Assembly (NCBI GenBank): GCA_028692035.1
Contig: JAQUYD010000005.1
Coordinates: 62,001-126,000 of the forward strand
Source of the DNA: Oscillospiraceae bacterium
Lineage (GTDB): Bacteria; Bacillota; Clostridia; Oscillospirales; Ruminococcaceae
Direction: 5' to 3'
Length of the DNA stretch: 64,000 nucleotides
The position numbers and the translations under genes are program-made. This document shows positions 24,935 through 33,362 of this stretch, in pieces; positions within the stretch are counted from its first letter, which is position 1; every line of letters begins with the position of its first letter. Below the pieces are notes generated by a model, which did no database searches, was not told the DNA's origin, and saw nothing but the letters and a program-made list of their open reading frames with translations.

Positions 24935-25952
24935 TGTCGCTCCTCCCCCCTTTGCGCCGAATAAGCAGATACAGGAAAAACGGGCCGCCTAAAAAGGACA
25001 TCACAATCCCCACCGGCAGCTCAAAGGGGGCAAACAACATCCGGGCCAACACATCGCAAACGCAAACAAAGGCCGCCCCCACCAGTGCGGCCACCGGCAG
25101 CAGCCGGCGGCTTTCCGACCCTGTAAAAAAGCGCGCCCCGTGGGGGACGATTAACCCCACAAAGCCCAACAGCCCCGCAAAACTCACCGCCGCCCCCGCC
25201 AGGATCGCCGCGGTCAGCAACAGGCAAAACCGGTATCCCCCAACCCGCAGGCCCAGGCTTTTGGCCATGTCGTCCCCCAAGCTTAGGATATCCATCTCAT
25301 ACCGCAGCGAAAAGGCCAGCACCGCACCGATTAGGATATAGGCGCCTGGCACCGCCAGCGATTGCATTGCCACCCCGCTGACGCCGCCTATGCGAAAGCT
25401 GGCCGCGCCGGTGAGCGTGTCGGGAATCAAGGTCACCACCGCGTCGATCCCGGCGCTTAAAATGCTGCTCACCGCCACACCGGAAAGCACCAGTGTGATC
25501 CGGGAAGCCCGGGTCGCCCGGGCAATGCCGTACACCAGCAAAATCGCCGCCAGCGCCCCCAAAAAGGCCGCCGTCGGCACAGCGCCGGGCCAGGCGGGCA
25601 GCAGCGCCGTACACAGCACCGCAAAAAAGCCCGCCCCGGCGTTTACCCCGATGATGTTGGGCCCCGCCAGCGGGTTGCCCAGCACCGATTGGATAATGAC
25701 CCCGGAGATGGATAAGGCGCTTCCCGCAAGAATGCAAGCGCAGGTCCGCGGCAGGCGCACATGCAGAAAAATCCGCAGTACCGCCGGGTCCCCCGCGCCG
25801 CTGGCGGCCTTCCACAGCTGGGCCGGCGAAAAAAAGGTCGAGCCCAGCGAAAGGCTCAAAGCTGCCGCCAGCAAAAAAAGGCCCACGCTCACCGGCAGGG
25901 CCGGAAAGCTATTCGGTTTTTTCTCCGTAAAGGTATTCGGCAAGGATTTCAT
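24927..25952 (-). CDS. FecCD/BtuC-family permease (second importer)
   Basis: A 341-residue membrane protein with about nine or ten hydrophobic helices (VGLFLLAAALSLSLGSTFF, IIGVNAGAGFFAVLCTALLP, LLTAAILAGAAVSFAGLLGFVGLIVPHGAR). The coupling loop GFVGLIVPHGARFFTG and the RLPRTCACILAGSALSISG segment are typical of FecCD. Its start lies 44 bases inside the preceding binding-protein gene, an unusually long overlap; no better start is seen. Confidence 0.9.
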   Translation of the reverse strand: MKSLPNTFTEKKPNSFPALPVSVGLFLLAAALSLSLGSTFFSPAQLWKAASGAGDPAVLRIFLHVRLPRTCACILAGSALSISGVIIQSVLGNPLAGPNIIGVNAGAGFFAVLCTALLPAWPGAVPTAAFLGALAAILLVYGIARATRASRITLVLSGVAVSSILSAGIDAVVTLIPDTLTGAASFRIGGVSGVAMQSLAVPGAYILIGAVLAFSLRYEMDILSLGDDMAKSLGLRVGGYRFCLLLTAAILAGAAVSFAGLLGFVGLIVPHGARFFTGSESRRLLPVAALVGAAFVCVCDVLARMLFAPFELPVGIVMSFLGGPFFLYLLIRRKGGRSDNG

Positions 25953-26904
25953 AGCTCTCCCCCCAGCGGTTGTTGGGCTTGTTGTGGAACAGTTCCTTGG
26001 GCAGCAGGATATACCGCCCCTCTTTCACGGCGGTCAATTCCGCCCATGCCGGATTGGATTGAATCCCCTGGGCCAGCGCTTCCATGGCCTTTTCATCCGA
26101 GGCGCCCATGGTGGTGACAAAAATGAAATCCGGATCCTGGCGGATGATTTCCTCCATGCTCAGATCCTCCAGCAGGCCGGCATCCTGGTCGGCGATGTTC
26201 ACGCACCCCAGCTCCTTGAGCATTGTGCCGGTCATGCTGTCACTACCCTTGGCCTTGGCTCCGGTGGAATAGGCCCGGATAAACAACACTTTCGGCTGCG
26301 GTTTGCCCTGGCTTTTCCCCACGGCCCGGTCAATCTGCTCCTGCACCGCCGTTCCGTTTTGTTCGTACAAATCCGCCCGCCCGGTGATGTCGGTGCAGAT
26401 TTTAAGCATATCCAGATATTCGTCAAAGGTCTCCACGTCAAAGTATGCGGCGGCGATCCCGGCGGCCTCCAGCGTCTCTTGTAGCTTGACGTGCTCCGCC
26501 ACGTTGGCGGAGAGGATCACAAAATCAACGTCCAGCGCCAGCATCTGTTCCACATCCGGCGATTTCATCGCCCCCAAATTGGCCGTCGATCCGTCCAGCT
26601 CCAGATCCCTTTCATCCAGCGCGTCCTGGGTGACCGCCGCCAGTTTTCCCCCTGCCAACAGCCAGGTTTGGGCAAAGCTGCCCATAACCGCGGCCACCCG
26701 CTGTGGCTGCTGGACCTCGACCTGGCGGCCCAGCCCGTCGGTAAAGCGCACCAGCGCCAAGTCCTGTTGTCCGCCGCTGATTTCGTCTCCATAGCTGCCC
26801 GCTCCATCTGCCGGCTCCGATACAGGCTGCCCGTTCTGCTGTCCGCAAGCAGGCAGCAAAATCAGTAGCCCTGCCAACAACAGGCAAAATCGCCTTTTCC
26901 TCAT
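25909..26904 (-). CDS. BtuF/FecB-type substrate-binding lipoprotein (second importer)
   Basis: A 331-residue periplasmic-binding-fold lipoprotein. The signal sequence RRFCLLLAGLLILLPACGQ has a lipobox cysteine at about 20. The Peripla_BP_2 core shows RFTDGLGRQVEVQQPQRVAAV, SPDVEQMLALDVDFVI, YFDVETFDEYLDMLKICTDITG and AYSTGAKAKGSDSMTGTML. It delivers a metal-chelate substrate to the permease that overlaps its 3' end. GGAGGG precedes the start. Confidence 0.9.
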   Translation of the reverse strand: MRKRRFCLLLAGLLILLPACGQQNGQPVSEPADGAGSYGDEISGGQQDLALVRFTDGLGRQVEVQQPQRVAAVMGSFAQTWLLAGGKLAAVTQDALDERDLELDGSTANLGAMKSPDVEQMLALDVDFVILSANVAEHVKLQETLEAAGIAAAYFDVETFDEYLDMLKICTDITGRADLYEQNGTAVQEQIDRAVGKSQGKPQPKVLFIRAYSTGAKAKGSDSMTGTMLKELGCVNIADQDAGLLEDLSMEEIIRQDPDFIFVTTMGASDEKAMEALAQGIQSNPAWAELTAVKEGRYILLPKELFHNKPNNRWGESYEILAEYLYGEKTE

Positions 26905-26991
26905 CTATAAAGCCCTCCTTTTTTGATCCAAACGCCCTGTCCCTTGTTCCGCCTGCGTGGCGGCCAACCGGGAAAACGGCATTTTGCTTTC

Positions 26992-27681
26992 CTATTCCCC
27001 TACGATCATCGTCGTAAAATACCCAGGCTGGTCGTCCGCTTCGTCCAGCGACCGGCAGACCTTTTCATCTGGCAGGCCGCAGTTTTGCACCAGCCCGGTC
27101 TTTTCGTACAGCCCTGCCTGCCGCAGCGCCTGCCGCACCTGGGGCATGGCCTTGCCGGTTTTCATCAGCACTTTGGTACCTGGCAGGGCCAGCGCCTCCT
27201 GCAAATGCCCGTGCCCCGCCGGGATAATCTGCACCGGCCGGTCCATCACTGTCAGGCTAGTCTGCAGCTTGGCTGCCACCGCACAGAAGCTGGGCACCCC
27301 GGGAATCCACTCCACCGGATACCCCGCCGCCTGGATTCGCCCTGAAAGGTAGCTGAAGGTGGAATAGACCGAAACATCCCCCAAATTGAGCATCGCCACA
27401 CTTTTTCCCCGGCGCAGAAAGGCGGCAACCTGCCCTGCCAGCGCCTGGTGGCTTTGGGAAAGCAGCTGCGGATCCTTTGTCATCAAAAAGGGCAGGAGCA
27501 AAATTTCCTTTTCCTTTAGCGACACCGCCTGCCGGGCGATGTCCAAAGCCAGGGTCTTCTCCCCTTTGGTCTGGGGGGCGGCGATAACCGGGCAGGCTTC
27601 CATCACCCGGATCGCCTTAACCGTCAGAAGCGCCGGATCCCCGGGGCCGACGCTGACACCGTAAAAACAAGCTTTTTCCAT
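26992..27681 (-). CDS. cbiL: Cobalt-precorrin-2 C20-methyltransferase
   Basis: A 229-residue CbiL/CobI tetrapyrrole methylase. YGVSVGPGDPALLTVKAIRVM, LNLGDVSVYSTFSYL and EWIPGVPSFCAVAAKLQTSL are specific to the C20 enzyme. It starts 14 bases after cbiK. The 87-base gap to the next gene contains only a small GC hairpin. Confidence 0.94.
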   Translation of the reverse strand: MEKACFYGVSVGPGDPALLTVKAIRVMEACPVIAAPQTKGEKTLALDIARQAVSLKEKEILLLPFLMTKDPQLLSQSHQALAGQVAAFLRRGKSVAMLNLGDVSVYSTFSYLSGRIQAAGYPVEWIPGVPSFCAVAAKLQTSLTVMDRPVQIIPAGHGHLQEALALPGTKVLMKTGKAMPQVRQALRQAGLYEKTGLVQNCGLPDEKVCRSLDEADDQPGYFTTMIVGE

Positions 27682-27695
27682 CCAATCGCCCCTCC

Positions 27696-28475
27696 CTAAC
27701 CAATCTCATTTGCTTCATGTAAATGACGCAGATAGATCTGTCGGATGCTCTCCAGTTCCCCTAGCCCGTTCAGGCAGCACTCCACCGAAAACCCCTCGCG
27801 GGTGAGAATGCTTTTCCAGCTGTCCGGCCCGTCGCCCGCCATGTCGTTGCAGGCGTGGTCCCCTGCCACCAGCATCATCGGCGCCAGCAGGATAGCCCGG
27901 CAGCTGGTGCGCCGCAGGGCGGGAAGCACATCTTCCAAAGCGGGATAGCCCTCCACCGTGCCCACAAAAAGGTCTTCCCTGCCCTGGTTGTGGCACAGGT
28001 GTTCAAAGGCCGCATACATCGCATTGGCGTAATGAGCGGTACCATGGCCCATCAGCAGCACCAGCCTCCCTGTTGTCGGGGGGAATTGGGCAAAAAGGGC
28101 GGCGGCCGTCTCTTTTAAATCCTCGGTGGAGGATAGAAGGGGCATCCCCAGCCTAAGCGACTCAACGCGCCCCCCAAAGCCCTTGACCGCCTCCCGCAGC
28201 CGGTCGAACTCTTCGCCGCAGATCAGGTGGGTGGGCTGCACTGTCAAATCGCGCACCCCAACAGCCAGCAGCTGCTCCAGCGCCTCCTCCGGCGAAAAGA
28301 CCGTTTCGCCCCGCTTGCCCCAAATGCGGCGGATGATCCCGCTGGTGTAGGCAGACGCCACCTGCGCATCTGGATTTTCCGCCCGGATGGCCTGCTCCAC
28401 CGCGCCGATGGTTTTTTGCCGGGTATCCTCATGGCTGGTGCCGAAACTGACCACCAAAACCCCTTTTTTTTGCAT
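27696..28475 (-). CDS. cbiK: Sirohydrochlorin cobaltochelatase
   Basis: A 259-residue class II chelatase that inserts cobalt into sirohydrochlorin, the committed step of the early-cobalt pathway. KGVLVVSFGTSHEDTRQKTIG at the N-terminus, the metal-binding His in LVLLMGHGTAHYANAMYAA, and a second His in LAPMMLVAGDHACNDMAGD match CbiK. No signal peptide is present, so it is cytoplasmic. Start ATG 28475 has AAGGAG upstream. Confidence 0.94.
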   Translation of the reverse strand: MQKKGVLVVSFGTSHEDTRQKTIGAVEQAIRAENPDAQVASAYTSGIIRRIWGKRGETVFSPEEALEQLLAVGVRDLTVQPTHLICGEEFDRLREAVKGFGGRVESLRLGMPLLSSTEDLKETAAALFAQFPPTTGRLVLLMGHGTAHYANAMYAAFEHLCHNQGREDLFVGTVEGYPALEDVLPALRRTSCRAILLAPMMLVAGDHACNDMAGDGPDSWKSILTREGFSVECCLNGLGELESIRQIYLRHLHEANEIG

Positions 28476-28513
28476 GATTTTTCTCCTTTTTTGAACGTTT
28501 TTTCCTTTAAAAT

Positions 28514-28548
28514 CCGGAGAAAGGCGCAAAATTTACGCCTTTTTCCGG
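28514..28548 (-). terminator. Possible intra-operon hairpin before cbiK
   Basis: CCGGAAAAAGGCG pairs with CGCCTTTCTCCGG and is followed by ATTTTAAA on the minus strand. It could partly attenuate or process the message between transport and biosynthesis genes. Confidence 0.4.
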
Positions 28549-28561
28549 GTCAAAAAAGAAC

Positions 28562-28900
28562 CTAGTGGGTTCCACGAACCGTCTGAATTCCTTTTTCTTC
28601 TATTTTCTGGAGGATCTGGGTGATCTTGGGGCATTCGGCGCCGTCACGCTTTTTGGTGCAAATACCGGCGTGGACAATCTCCACGCCGATTTGCTCCAAG
28701 CGGTCCAGTTTTTCCAAAAAACCGGGATCCGTATCGTAGTCGCAATCGCAGCCGTTGCAGTGCATAAAAGCCATCAGCTGTACCTCCTCCCCTGCATAAG
28801 GGGAAAAGGCGCGGATCCGCTCGTTCAAAGCCTTTAGGCAGCTGGCGCCGGTGCAGACGGAATTGCTTTTGATACAGGTTAAGATCGCAATCTTTTTCAA
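28562..28900 (-). CDS. CGGC-domain cysteine-rich protein
   Basis: A 112-residue soluble protein of the CGGC-domain type, thought to bind metal. Cysteines cluster in ILTCIKSNSVCTGASCLKAL, in FMHCNGCDCDYD and in HAGICTKKRDGAECPKI. Its start overlaps the ATPase stop by 4 bases, and cbiK follows, so it sits exactly between metal-chelate import and cobalt insertion. A role as a cobalt carrier or sensor is plausible but is my inference; the family's biochemistry is poorly known. Confidence 0.8.
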   Translation of the reverse strand: MKKIAILTCIKSNSVCTGASCLKALNERIRAFSPYAGEEVQLMAFMHCNGCDCDYDTDPGFLEKLDRLEQIGVEIVHAGICTKKRDGAECPKITQILQKIEEKGIQTVRGTH

Positions 28901-29697
28901 ATGGAACCGCCTCCGATTTTCAATTGGCCGCAGCCGGCCGATTCATATAAAATGTGCAGCCGGCCCGTCTCCGGATCGGTGTAAAGCTTGGCGTCCACCT
29001 CGTAGACCCGGCGGATAAACTCCCGGGTCAGCACCTGCCGGGGCGGGCCAAAGGCGGTGATCTGGCCATTTTGCAGCACAAACAGCTTATCGCAGTACAT
29101 GGCCGCGATGTTTAGATCGTGAACGGCTGAGATCACCGTCAGCTGTAAGGAACGGACAATATCCATCAACTGCAGCTGATACTTGATGTCCAGATGGTTG
29201 GTGGGCTCGTCCAAAACCAAGCATTCGGTCTGCTGGGCCAACGCCCGGGCCAGGATAACCCGCTGCTGCTCGCCGCCGGAAAGGGTGGAAAAACTGCGCT
29301 GGGCAAAATCGCCCATATTGACCTGATCCAGCGATTCCCGGACGATGCGGTAATCGTCGGCATTGTCCCGCTCCATGGCCTTTTTGTGCGGCGCGCGGCC
29401 CATTAGCACCACGTCCTGCACTGAAAAATCAAAATTGTAGTAGTTGTGCTGGGCCACCACTGCCATTTTTTTGGCCGATTCCTTGGGTTTATAGCTTTGC
29501 AGGGCCTTGCCGTCCAGATACACCGCGCCGCCCTGGGGAGAAAGCACCCGGTAGATGCATTTAAGCAGGGTGCTTTTCCCGCTGCCGTTGGGGCCGATGA
29601 CCCCCACAAAATCTTTGTCCGACACCTCGATGGACACCCCTTTGAGGATGTGGCTGCCGCCGAGGACCGCCTGCAGATGCTCGGTCGTGATCTTCAT
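28897..29697 (-). CDS. FecE-type ABC transporter ATPase (first importer)
   Basis: A 266-residue ATPase. Walker A GPNGSGKSTLLKC, Q-loop VAQHNYYNF, signature TLSGGEQQRVILARALA, Walker B CLVLDEPTNHLD and H-loop ISAVHDLNIAAMY. Its start overlaps the permease stop by 4 bases. Together with the next two genes it forms the importer directly behind the cobalamin riboswitch. Confidence 0.92.
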   Translation of the reverse strand: MKITTEHLQAVLGGSHILKGVSIEVSDKDFVGVIGPNGSGKSTLLKCIYRVLSPQGGAVYLDGKALQSYKPKESAKKMAVVAQHNYYNFDFSVQDVVLMGRAPHKKAMERDNADDYRIVRESLDQVNMGDFAQRSFSTLSGGEQQRVILARALAQQTECLVLDEPTNHLDIKYQLQLMDIVRSLQLTVISAVHDLNIAAMYCDKLFVLQNGQITAFGPPRQVLTREFIRRVYEVDAKLYTDPETGRLHILYESAGCGQLKIGGGSI

Positions 29698-30776
29698 GAG
29701 CGCCCTCCTCCGAATCCGTATTTCTTATGGGTCATGAGAAAGATAAAGCAGGGGCCGCCGATCATGGAGATCAAAATGCCGATGGGCAGCTCCGTGTTGG
29801 GGATGATGACCCGGCACAGCACATCCGCCCACACCAGAAAGATCGCGCCGGTCAAAGCCGACAAAGGCAGCAGCTTTTTGTGGTCGGTGCCAAACAACAT
29901 CCGCACCAGGTGTGGGACCACCAGTCCCACAAAGCCGATCATCCCGGAGGCGTAGACCACAAAGCCGATGACCAGCGAGGTCAAAAGCAGGTAACCCTGC
30001 CGGCGGCGGTGCAGGTCGGTACCCAGGGTGATGGACACCTCGTCCCCCAAAAGCATCAGGTTCAAAGAGCGGTACTGGGTCCAGAAAAACAAAACGCTCA
30101 ACAGCACAATGGGGAAGATAAACGACAGACTTTGCCATTTGGCCCCCGCAAGGCTGCCCATCAGCCAATAGGTCAGGGTCTGCATCCCCTCTTTATCGTT
30201 GGCAAAATAAACCACAAAGCTGGAGAATGCGGAGCAAACCGAGCTGAGGGCCATGCCCGCCAGCAGCAACTTGATGGAGTTGGAACGGCCGCCGACGTTG
30301 GACAGCAACAACACCAAAAGGGAAATGCCGAAGGCGCCGACAAACGCGCAGATCCCGATGGATCCGGCGCCCAAAAACGCGCCGACCCCCAGCATAATCG
30401 CCACCGTTGCCCCCAGCGACGCGCCGGAGGACACCCCCAGGATATACGGGTCCGCCAACGGGTTTTTTACAATGGCCTGCATGACCACGCCGCAGACCGA
30501 AAGGCCCATCCCCACTGCGATGGCCAAAATCAGCCGCGGCAGGCGGATCAGCCAGATCACGTCGTGCACCGAACCGGTCCCCAGATCGGGAGAGCCGGCG
30601 CCGAACAGCTCGTGCATAATGACCTGGTACACCTGCGAAACCGGGATCTTCACCGTGCCGAAGGTGACCGCAATGAGAACTGATACTGCCAGCACCGCTA
30701 GCAAAATCATGGTGGTTAACAGGTACAGGGGCGTGCTTTGAATGAGCCCCGATTCATCTGAAGATTTCTGTTTCAT
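29694..30776 (-). CDS. FecCD/BtuC-family permease (first importer)
   Basis: A 360-residue membrane protein with about nine hydrophobic helices. LLTTMILLAVLAVSVLIAVTFG opens the chain. WLIRLPRLILAIAVGMGLSVCGVVMQAI, NPLADPYILGVSSGASLGAT and GMIGFVGLVVPHLVRMLFG are the usual FecCD signatures. It starts 9 bases after the binding-protein gene. Confidence 0.92.
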   Translation of the reverse strand: MKQKSSDESGLIQSTPLYLLTTMILLAVLAVSVLIAVTFGTVKIPVSQVYQVIMHELFGAGSPDLGTGSVHDVIWLIRLPRLILAIAVGMGLSVCGVVMQAIVKNPLADPYILGVSSGASLGATVAIMLGVGAFLGAGSIGICAFVGAFGISLLVLLLSNVGGRSNSIKLLLAGMALSSVCSAFSSFVVYFANDKEGMQTLTYWLMGSLAGAKWQSLSFIFPIVLLSVLFFWTQYRSLNLMLLGDEVSITLGTDLHRRRQGYLLLTSLVIGFVVYASGMIGFVGLVVPHLVRMLFGTDHKKLLPLSALTGAIFLVWADVLCRVIIPNTELPIGILISMIGGPCFIFLMTHKKYGFGGGRS

Positions 30777-30785
30777 CTGCCGTGC

Positions 30786-31805
30786 CTATTTCGCCAGATC
30801 CGGGTACAGGCCGGCGGCAAAAATCTCCAATCCGTCTGTAGTGCGCATGGCGCTGGTGTACATATCGCCCAGGGGGATGGCATAAACGTCGCCGTTTTTC
30901 ACCGCGGTCAGGCTGGCAAGCGCCTCGTTGCCGGTGACGTTTGCCACCGATTTTTCGGCCATGCCCTCTTCATCCCCGTCCATATAAACTACGAAAATAA
31001 CCTGCGGATCCAAATTGATCAGATCCTCCAGACCGATGGTCTTTTCCGGGGTGCTTAACAGATCCGCGCCCACAGTGATGGCCATGTCGCCGCCCAGAGT
31101 GGTTTTATCATAGGTGTAAATGCTGTCGCCCAAAAACTCAACGATCAGGGCGGTGCGCTTTTCCAAATTTTTAGACTGGTCCACAATCTGCGCTACCTGA
31201 TCCTTGATTTCGTCTACAATGGCCTGGGCCTTGTCTTCTACGTCAAAGATCTTGCCCAGGTCGAGGATATAATCATACTCGTTTTCCAGGGTGCGGTTCT
31301 CCACGATGGAGTTGGAGTTTTCGGCCATATAGGTCTTGACGCCCCGCTCGTTCCAAAAATCGGTACCGTCCAGGCGCTTTTCGCCGAAGGTGGACCACCA
31401 GCCCAGGATCATATCCGGTTCCAGCATCAGCACCGATTCCCGGGAAACAGTAAAGTCGGTCAAATAATTGATCTTCTCAAAATCCGCTTTGTACGCCTCT
31501 TTTACGGCGTGGTCCAAGCCGGCGGCGGCCACGATTTTGTCGCCCAGGCCCAGGGACAGCATGGTCTCAATATTGTTCTGATTGAGCACCAGCACCTTTT
31601 CCGGGCAGCTTTCAAACGTGATGTCTACCGGTTCCTTGGCATAGTTGTAATTGGAAATCGTCACCGGATAATGGGGCGCTTCCGGCTCCACGGCAGAGCT
31701 TTCCGGCGCGGTCTGCGATTCGGGCGTGGAGCCTTGGGTCCCGGCGCAGGCAGTCAGCGATAGCAGCATAACCGCCGCCAGCAACATACATAACCATTTT
31801 TTCAT
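30786..31805 (-). CDS. FecB/BtuF-type substrate-binding lipoprotein (first importer)
   Basis: A 339-residue lipoprotein. The signal sequence MKKWLCMLLAAVMLLSLTAC ends in a lipobox cysteine, followed by a Thr/Ser/Glu linker and the Peripla_BP_2 fold (SCPEKVLVLNQNNIETMLSLGLG, MILGWWSTFGEKR, TTLGGDMAITVGADLLS). ATG 31805 is preferred over ATG 31811 because GGAG lies about 8 bases upstream of it but only 2 bases from the other. It is the first gene after the riboswitch. Cargo is probably a corrinoid or cobalt chelate. Confidence 0.9.
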   Translation of the reverse strand: MKKWLCMLLAAVMLLSLTACAGTQGSTPESQTAPESSAVEPEAPHYPVTISNYNYAKEPVDITFESCPEKVLVLNQNNIETMLSLGLGDKIVAAAGLDHAVKEAYKADFEKINYLTDFTVSRESVLMLEPDMILGWWSTFGEKRLDGTDFWNERGVKTYMAENSNSIVENRTLENEYDYILDLGKIFDVEDKAQAIVDEIKDQVAQIVDQSKNLEKRTALIVEFLGDSIYTYDKTTLGGDMAITVGADLLSTPEKTIGLEDLINLDPQVIFVVYMDGDEEGMAEKSVANVTGNEALASLTAVKNGDVYAIPLGDMYTSAMRTTDGLEIFAAGLYPDLAK

Positions 31806-31933
31806 TTTCATGTCTCCTCTTTTTGTTTTGCGGACGGAAAAAGGGAAATCTCTGTTTCTGAAACCTCCGGCCGTTTTCGTTTCCTGTCCGGCGCTATCGA
31901 GCCCACTTTGGTTTCTTCCGGCGGGCACACGCT

Positions 31934-31976
31934 AAAAAAGCCCACGGCACAGCATTCACTGCGTCGCGGGCTTTTT
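31934..31976 (-). terminator. Riboswitch-controlled terminator
   Basis: On the minus strand AAAAAGCCC..GCAG pairs with CTG..GGGCTTTTTT around a short loop, followed by a T-run. It lies between the cobalamin riboswitch and the first operon gene, the position expected for transcription attenuation when cobalamin is bound. Confidence 0.8.
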
Positions 31977-32131
31977 CTGTTATTCCTGTAAAAAAGAAGA
32001 CGGCTACCCCTGGCAAAACCCATTTTTCACGCTTTGCCGCTGCCAGATCTCCCCATTACCCATTGGAAACAACAAATTCCGTCCTCGCAGAATTGCTATA
32101 GCGGTACCGGCCCGCCACAAACGGGCCGATG

Positions 32132-32312
32132 CTCAACAAGGCAGGTATTCTGGCTTAGGGATCAACACGCGGTTTTCGTCTTCCCAGCGCGGAGCGCCAG
32201 TGACATGGTGAAAACAGCATTTCTCCAATACAGCAACGGGATTGCGCGGGATTCTCACCCGACTTCCCTCTTCATCCGGACAGGATCACCCGACCGGAAC
32301 CTTATTGACCGT
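32132..32312 (-). promoter_or_regulatory. Cobalamin riboswitch
   Basis: Read on the minus strand, the region contains the conserved core GGGAAGTCGGGTGAGAATCC followed by CAATCCCGTTGCTGT, then GTCACTGG, and ends with the B12 box AGCCAGAATACCTGCC. This is the order expected for the adenosylcobalamin-responsive element. A further hairpin, GGCCCG/CGGGCC, follows at 32108-32127. It controls the transport and corrin-ring operon that ends at 19261. The rest of 31977-32131 shows no gene. Confidence 0.93.
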
Positions 32313-32316
32313 TTTT

Positions 32317-32345
32317 AGTATAGACGTGGCCGCGAAAAATGTCAA
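32317..32345 (-). promoter_or_regulatory. Promoter of the cobalamin operon
   Basis: A near-consensus promoter on the minus strand: TTGACA (32345-32340), 17-base spacer, TATACT (32322-32317). Transcription would begin at the riboswitch 5' end. Confidence 0.9.
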
Positions 32346-32376
32346 TAGAGATCGATTTTCCTAGGCGGCGGGACAA

Positions 32377-32406
32377 CAAAAACAGCACGGCACAAGGCCA
32401 TGCTGT
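32377..32406 (-). terminator. Terminator of the NRPS operon
   Basis: ACAGCATGGC pairs with GCCGTGCTGT around CTTGT and is followed by TTTTTGTTG on the minus strand, 43 bases after the PPTase stop. Confidence 0.85.
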
Positions 32407-32448
32407 AGGCGCGCTCGATTCCTTTTTTCAATGTGAGGCGCTTTTTGT

Positions 32449-32997
32449 TCATTCCCCTGGCAAAACGGTTACCGACGAGATCTTTTCGGCGCAGACGCAC
32501 AGGGTATAATCGCCGCGAAACGGCACAAATTGCAGCTGCAGCCCCCGGACTGCCGGAAGGATCCCCTCCGGCCCCGCAACGCTAAAGTGGGAAAAGCCGC
32601 CGTCGATCCCCTCGCCGGTGCATTTGACCACGCTTTCCTTGGCCGCCCAAACCCGGTAAAAATCCTCGTACCCGGCCTTTTCCAGATAGCGATCCTCCTC
32701 CGGGTGAAAAAAGCGGCGGGACAACGCCGCCAGCCGCCCCGGCTTATGAATCTGCAAATCGATTCCGACCGGCTCACGGGAAAAGGCGCCCAGCCAATAG
32801 TCCCCGCTGTGGGTGACCGAACAATGAAGCTGCGGCAGCAGCGGAAAAAACGGTTTTCCCCGCGCTTCCCGCTCCACCTCAAAGCAATCCCCCCCATCCG
32901 CGAGGGATCCGCCCCAAAAAGCGGCGGCACAGCGCACAAGGCACTGGTTGGAATCCGGGCGGCGCGGCCCATACCAATAAATTGTAACCTCTGCCAT
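32449..32997 (-). CDS. 4'-phosphopantetheinyl transferase (Sfp type)
   Basis: Transfers the phosphopantetheine arm of CoA to carrier-domain serines. The protein is 182 residues, somewhat shorter than Sfp. Motifs: HCSVTHSGDY near residue 58, the Mg-binding VGIDLQ (Asp80), and WAAKESVVKCTG (Lys120, Glu121). It starts 5 bases after the carrier-protein gene and is the last gene of the NRPS operon. It presumably activates both T domains of the synthetase and the free carrier protein. Confidence 0.93.
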   Translation of the reverse strand: MAEVTIYWYGPRRPDSNQCLVRCAAAFWGGSLADGGDCFEVEREARGKPFFPLLPQLHCSVTHSGDYWLGAFSREPVGIDLQIHKPGRLAALSRRFFHPEEDRYLEKAGYEDFYRVWAAKESVVKCTGEGIDGGFSHFSVAGPEGILPAVRGLQLQFVPFRGDYTLCVCAEKISSVTVLPGE

Positions 32998-33002
32998 TTG
33001 CC

Positions 33003-33230
33003 TTATCCCTCTATGCCACGCTGCCGGGCGTATTCGATTACATCCCGCACCTGATGGAGCTGCCAGACATCCCGGGTGGGGATGGTGGTGTCAAAATATT
33101 CTTCAAACGCGCACACGATGTTCATAACGTCAAACGAATTCAGCTCCAAATCGCGCACAAAATCCGTATCAAAGGTCACCTCCGTCTTACCGGTCACTTC
33201 AAATATGATTTTGCGAATCGTTTCTAACAT
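33003..33230 (-). CDS. Stand-alone acyl carrier protein of the NRPS cluster
   Basis: A 75-residue carrier protein. The attachment Ser32 lies in DLELNSFDVMNIVCAFEE; the usual DSL is replaced by NSF, a variation seen in dedicated secondary-metabolism carriers. Acidic helices flank it (TFDTDFVRDLEL, FEEYFDTTIP). Located between the acyl-activating ligase and the PPTase, it probably carries the fatty acyl starter to the first condensation domain. It is not the housekeeping AcpP. AGAGGA precedes the start. Confidence 0.88.
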   Translation of the reverse strand: MLETIRKIIFEVTGKTEVTFDTDFVRDLELNSFDVMNIVCAFEEYFDTTIPTRDVWQLHQVRDVIEYARQRGIEG

Positions 33231-33281
33231 ACCAATCCTCTTTCCAAATATCAGGTGAATTTCCTATAAATAACATTTTTA

Positions 33282-33310
33282 ATCATACCACAGCCCGTCC
33301 GATTTGACAA
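33282..33310 (-). promoter_or_regulatory. Internal promoter for the carrier protein and PPTase genes
   Basis: Minus strand TTGTCA (33310-33305), 17-base spacer, and TATGAT (33287-33282) with a TGn extension. It lies in the 132-base gap inside the NRPS operon, so the last two genes can be expressed separately. Confidence 0.65.
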
Positions 33311-33362
33311 CTCTGGGCGCAAACGGGTATTGAGCCTCCCCTTTGCTATGCAGGCGGGGGGG

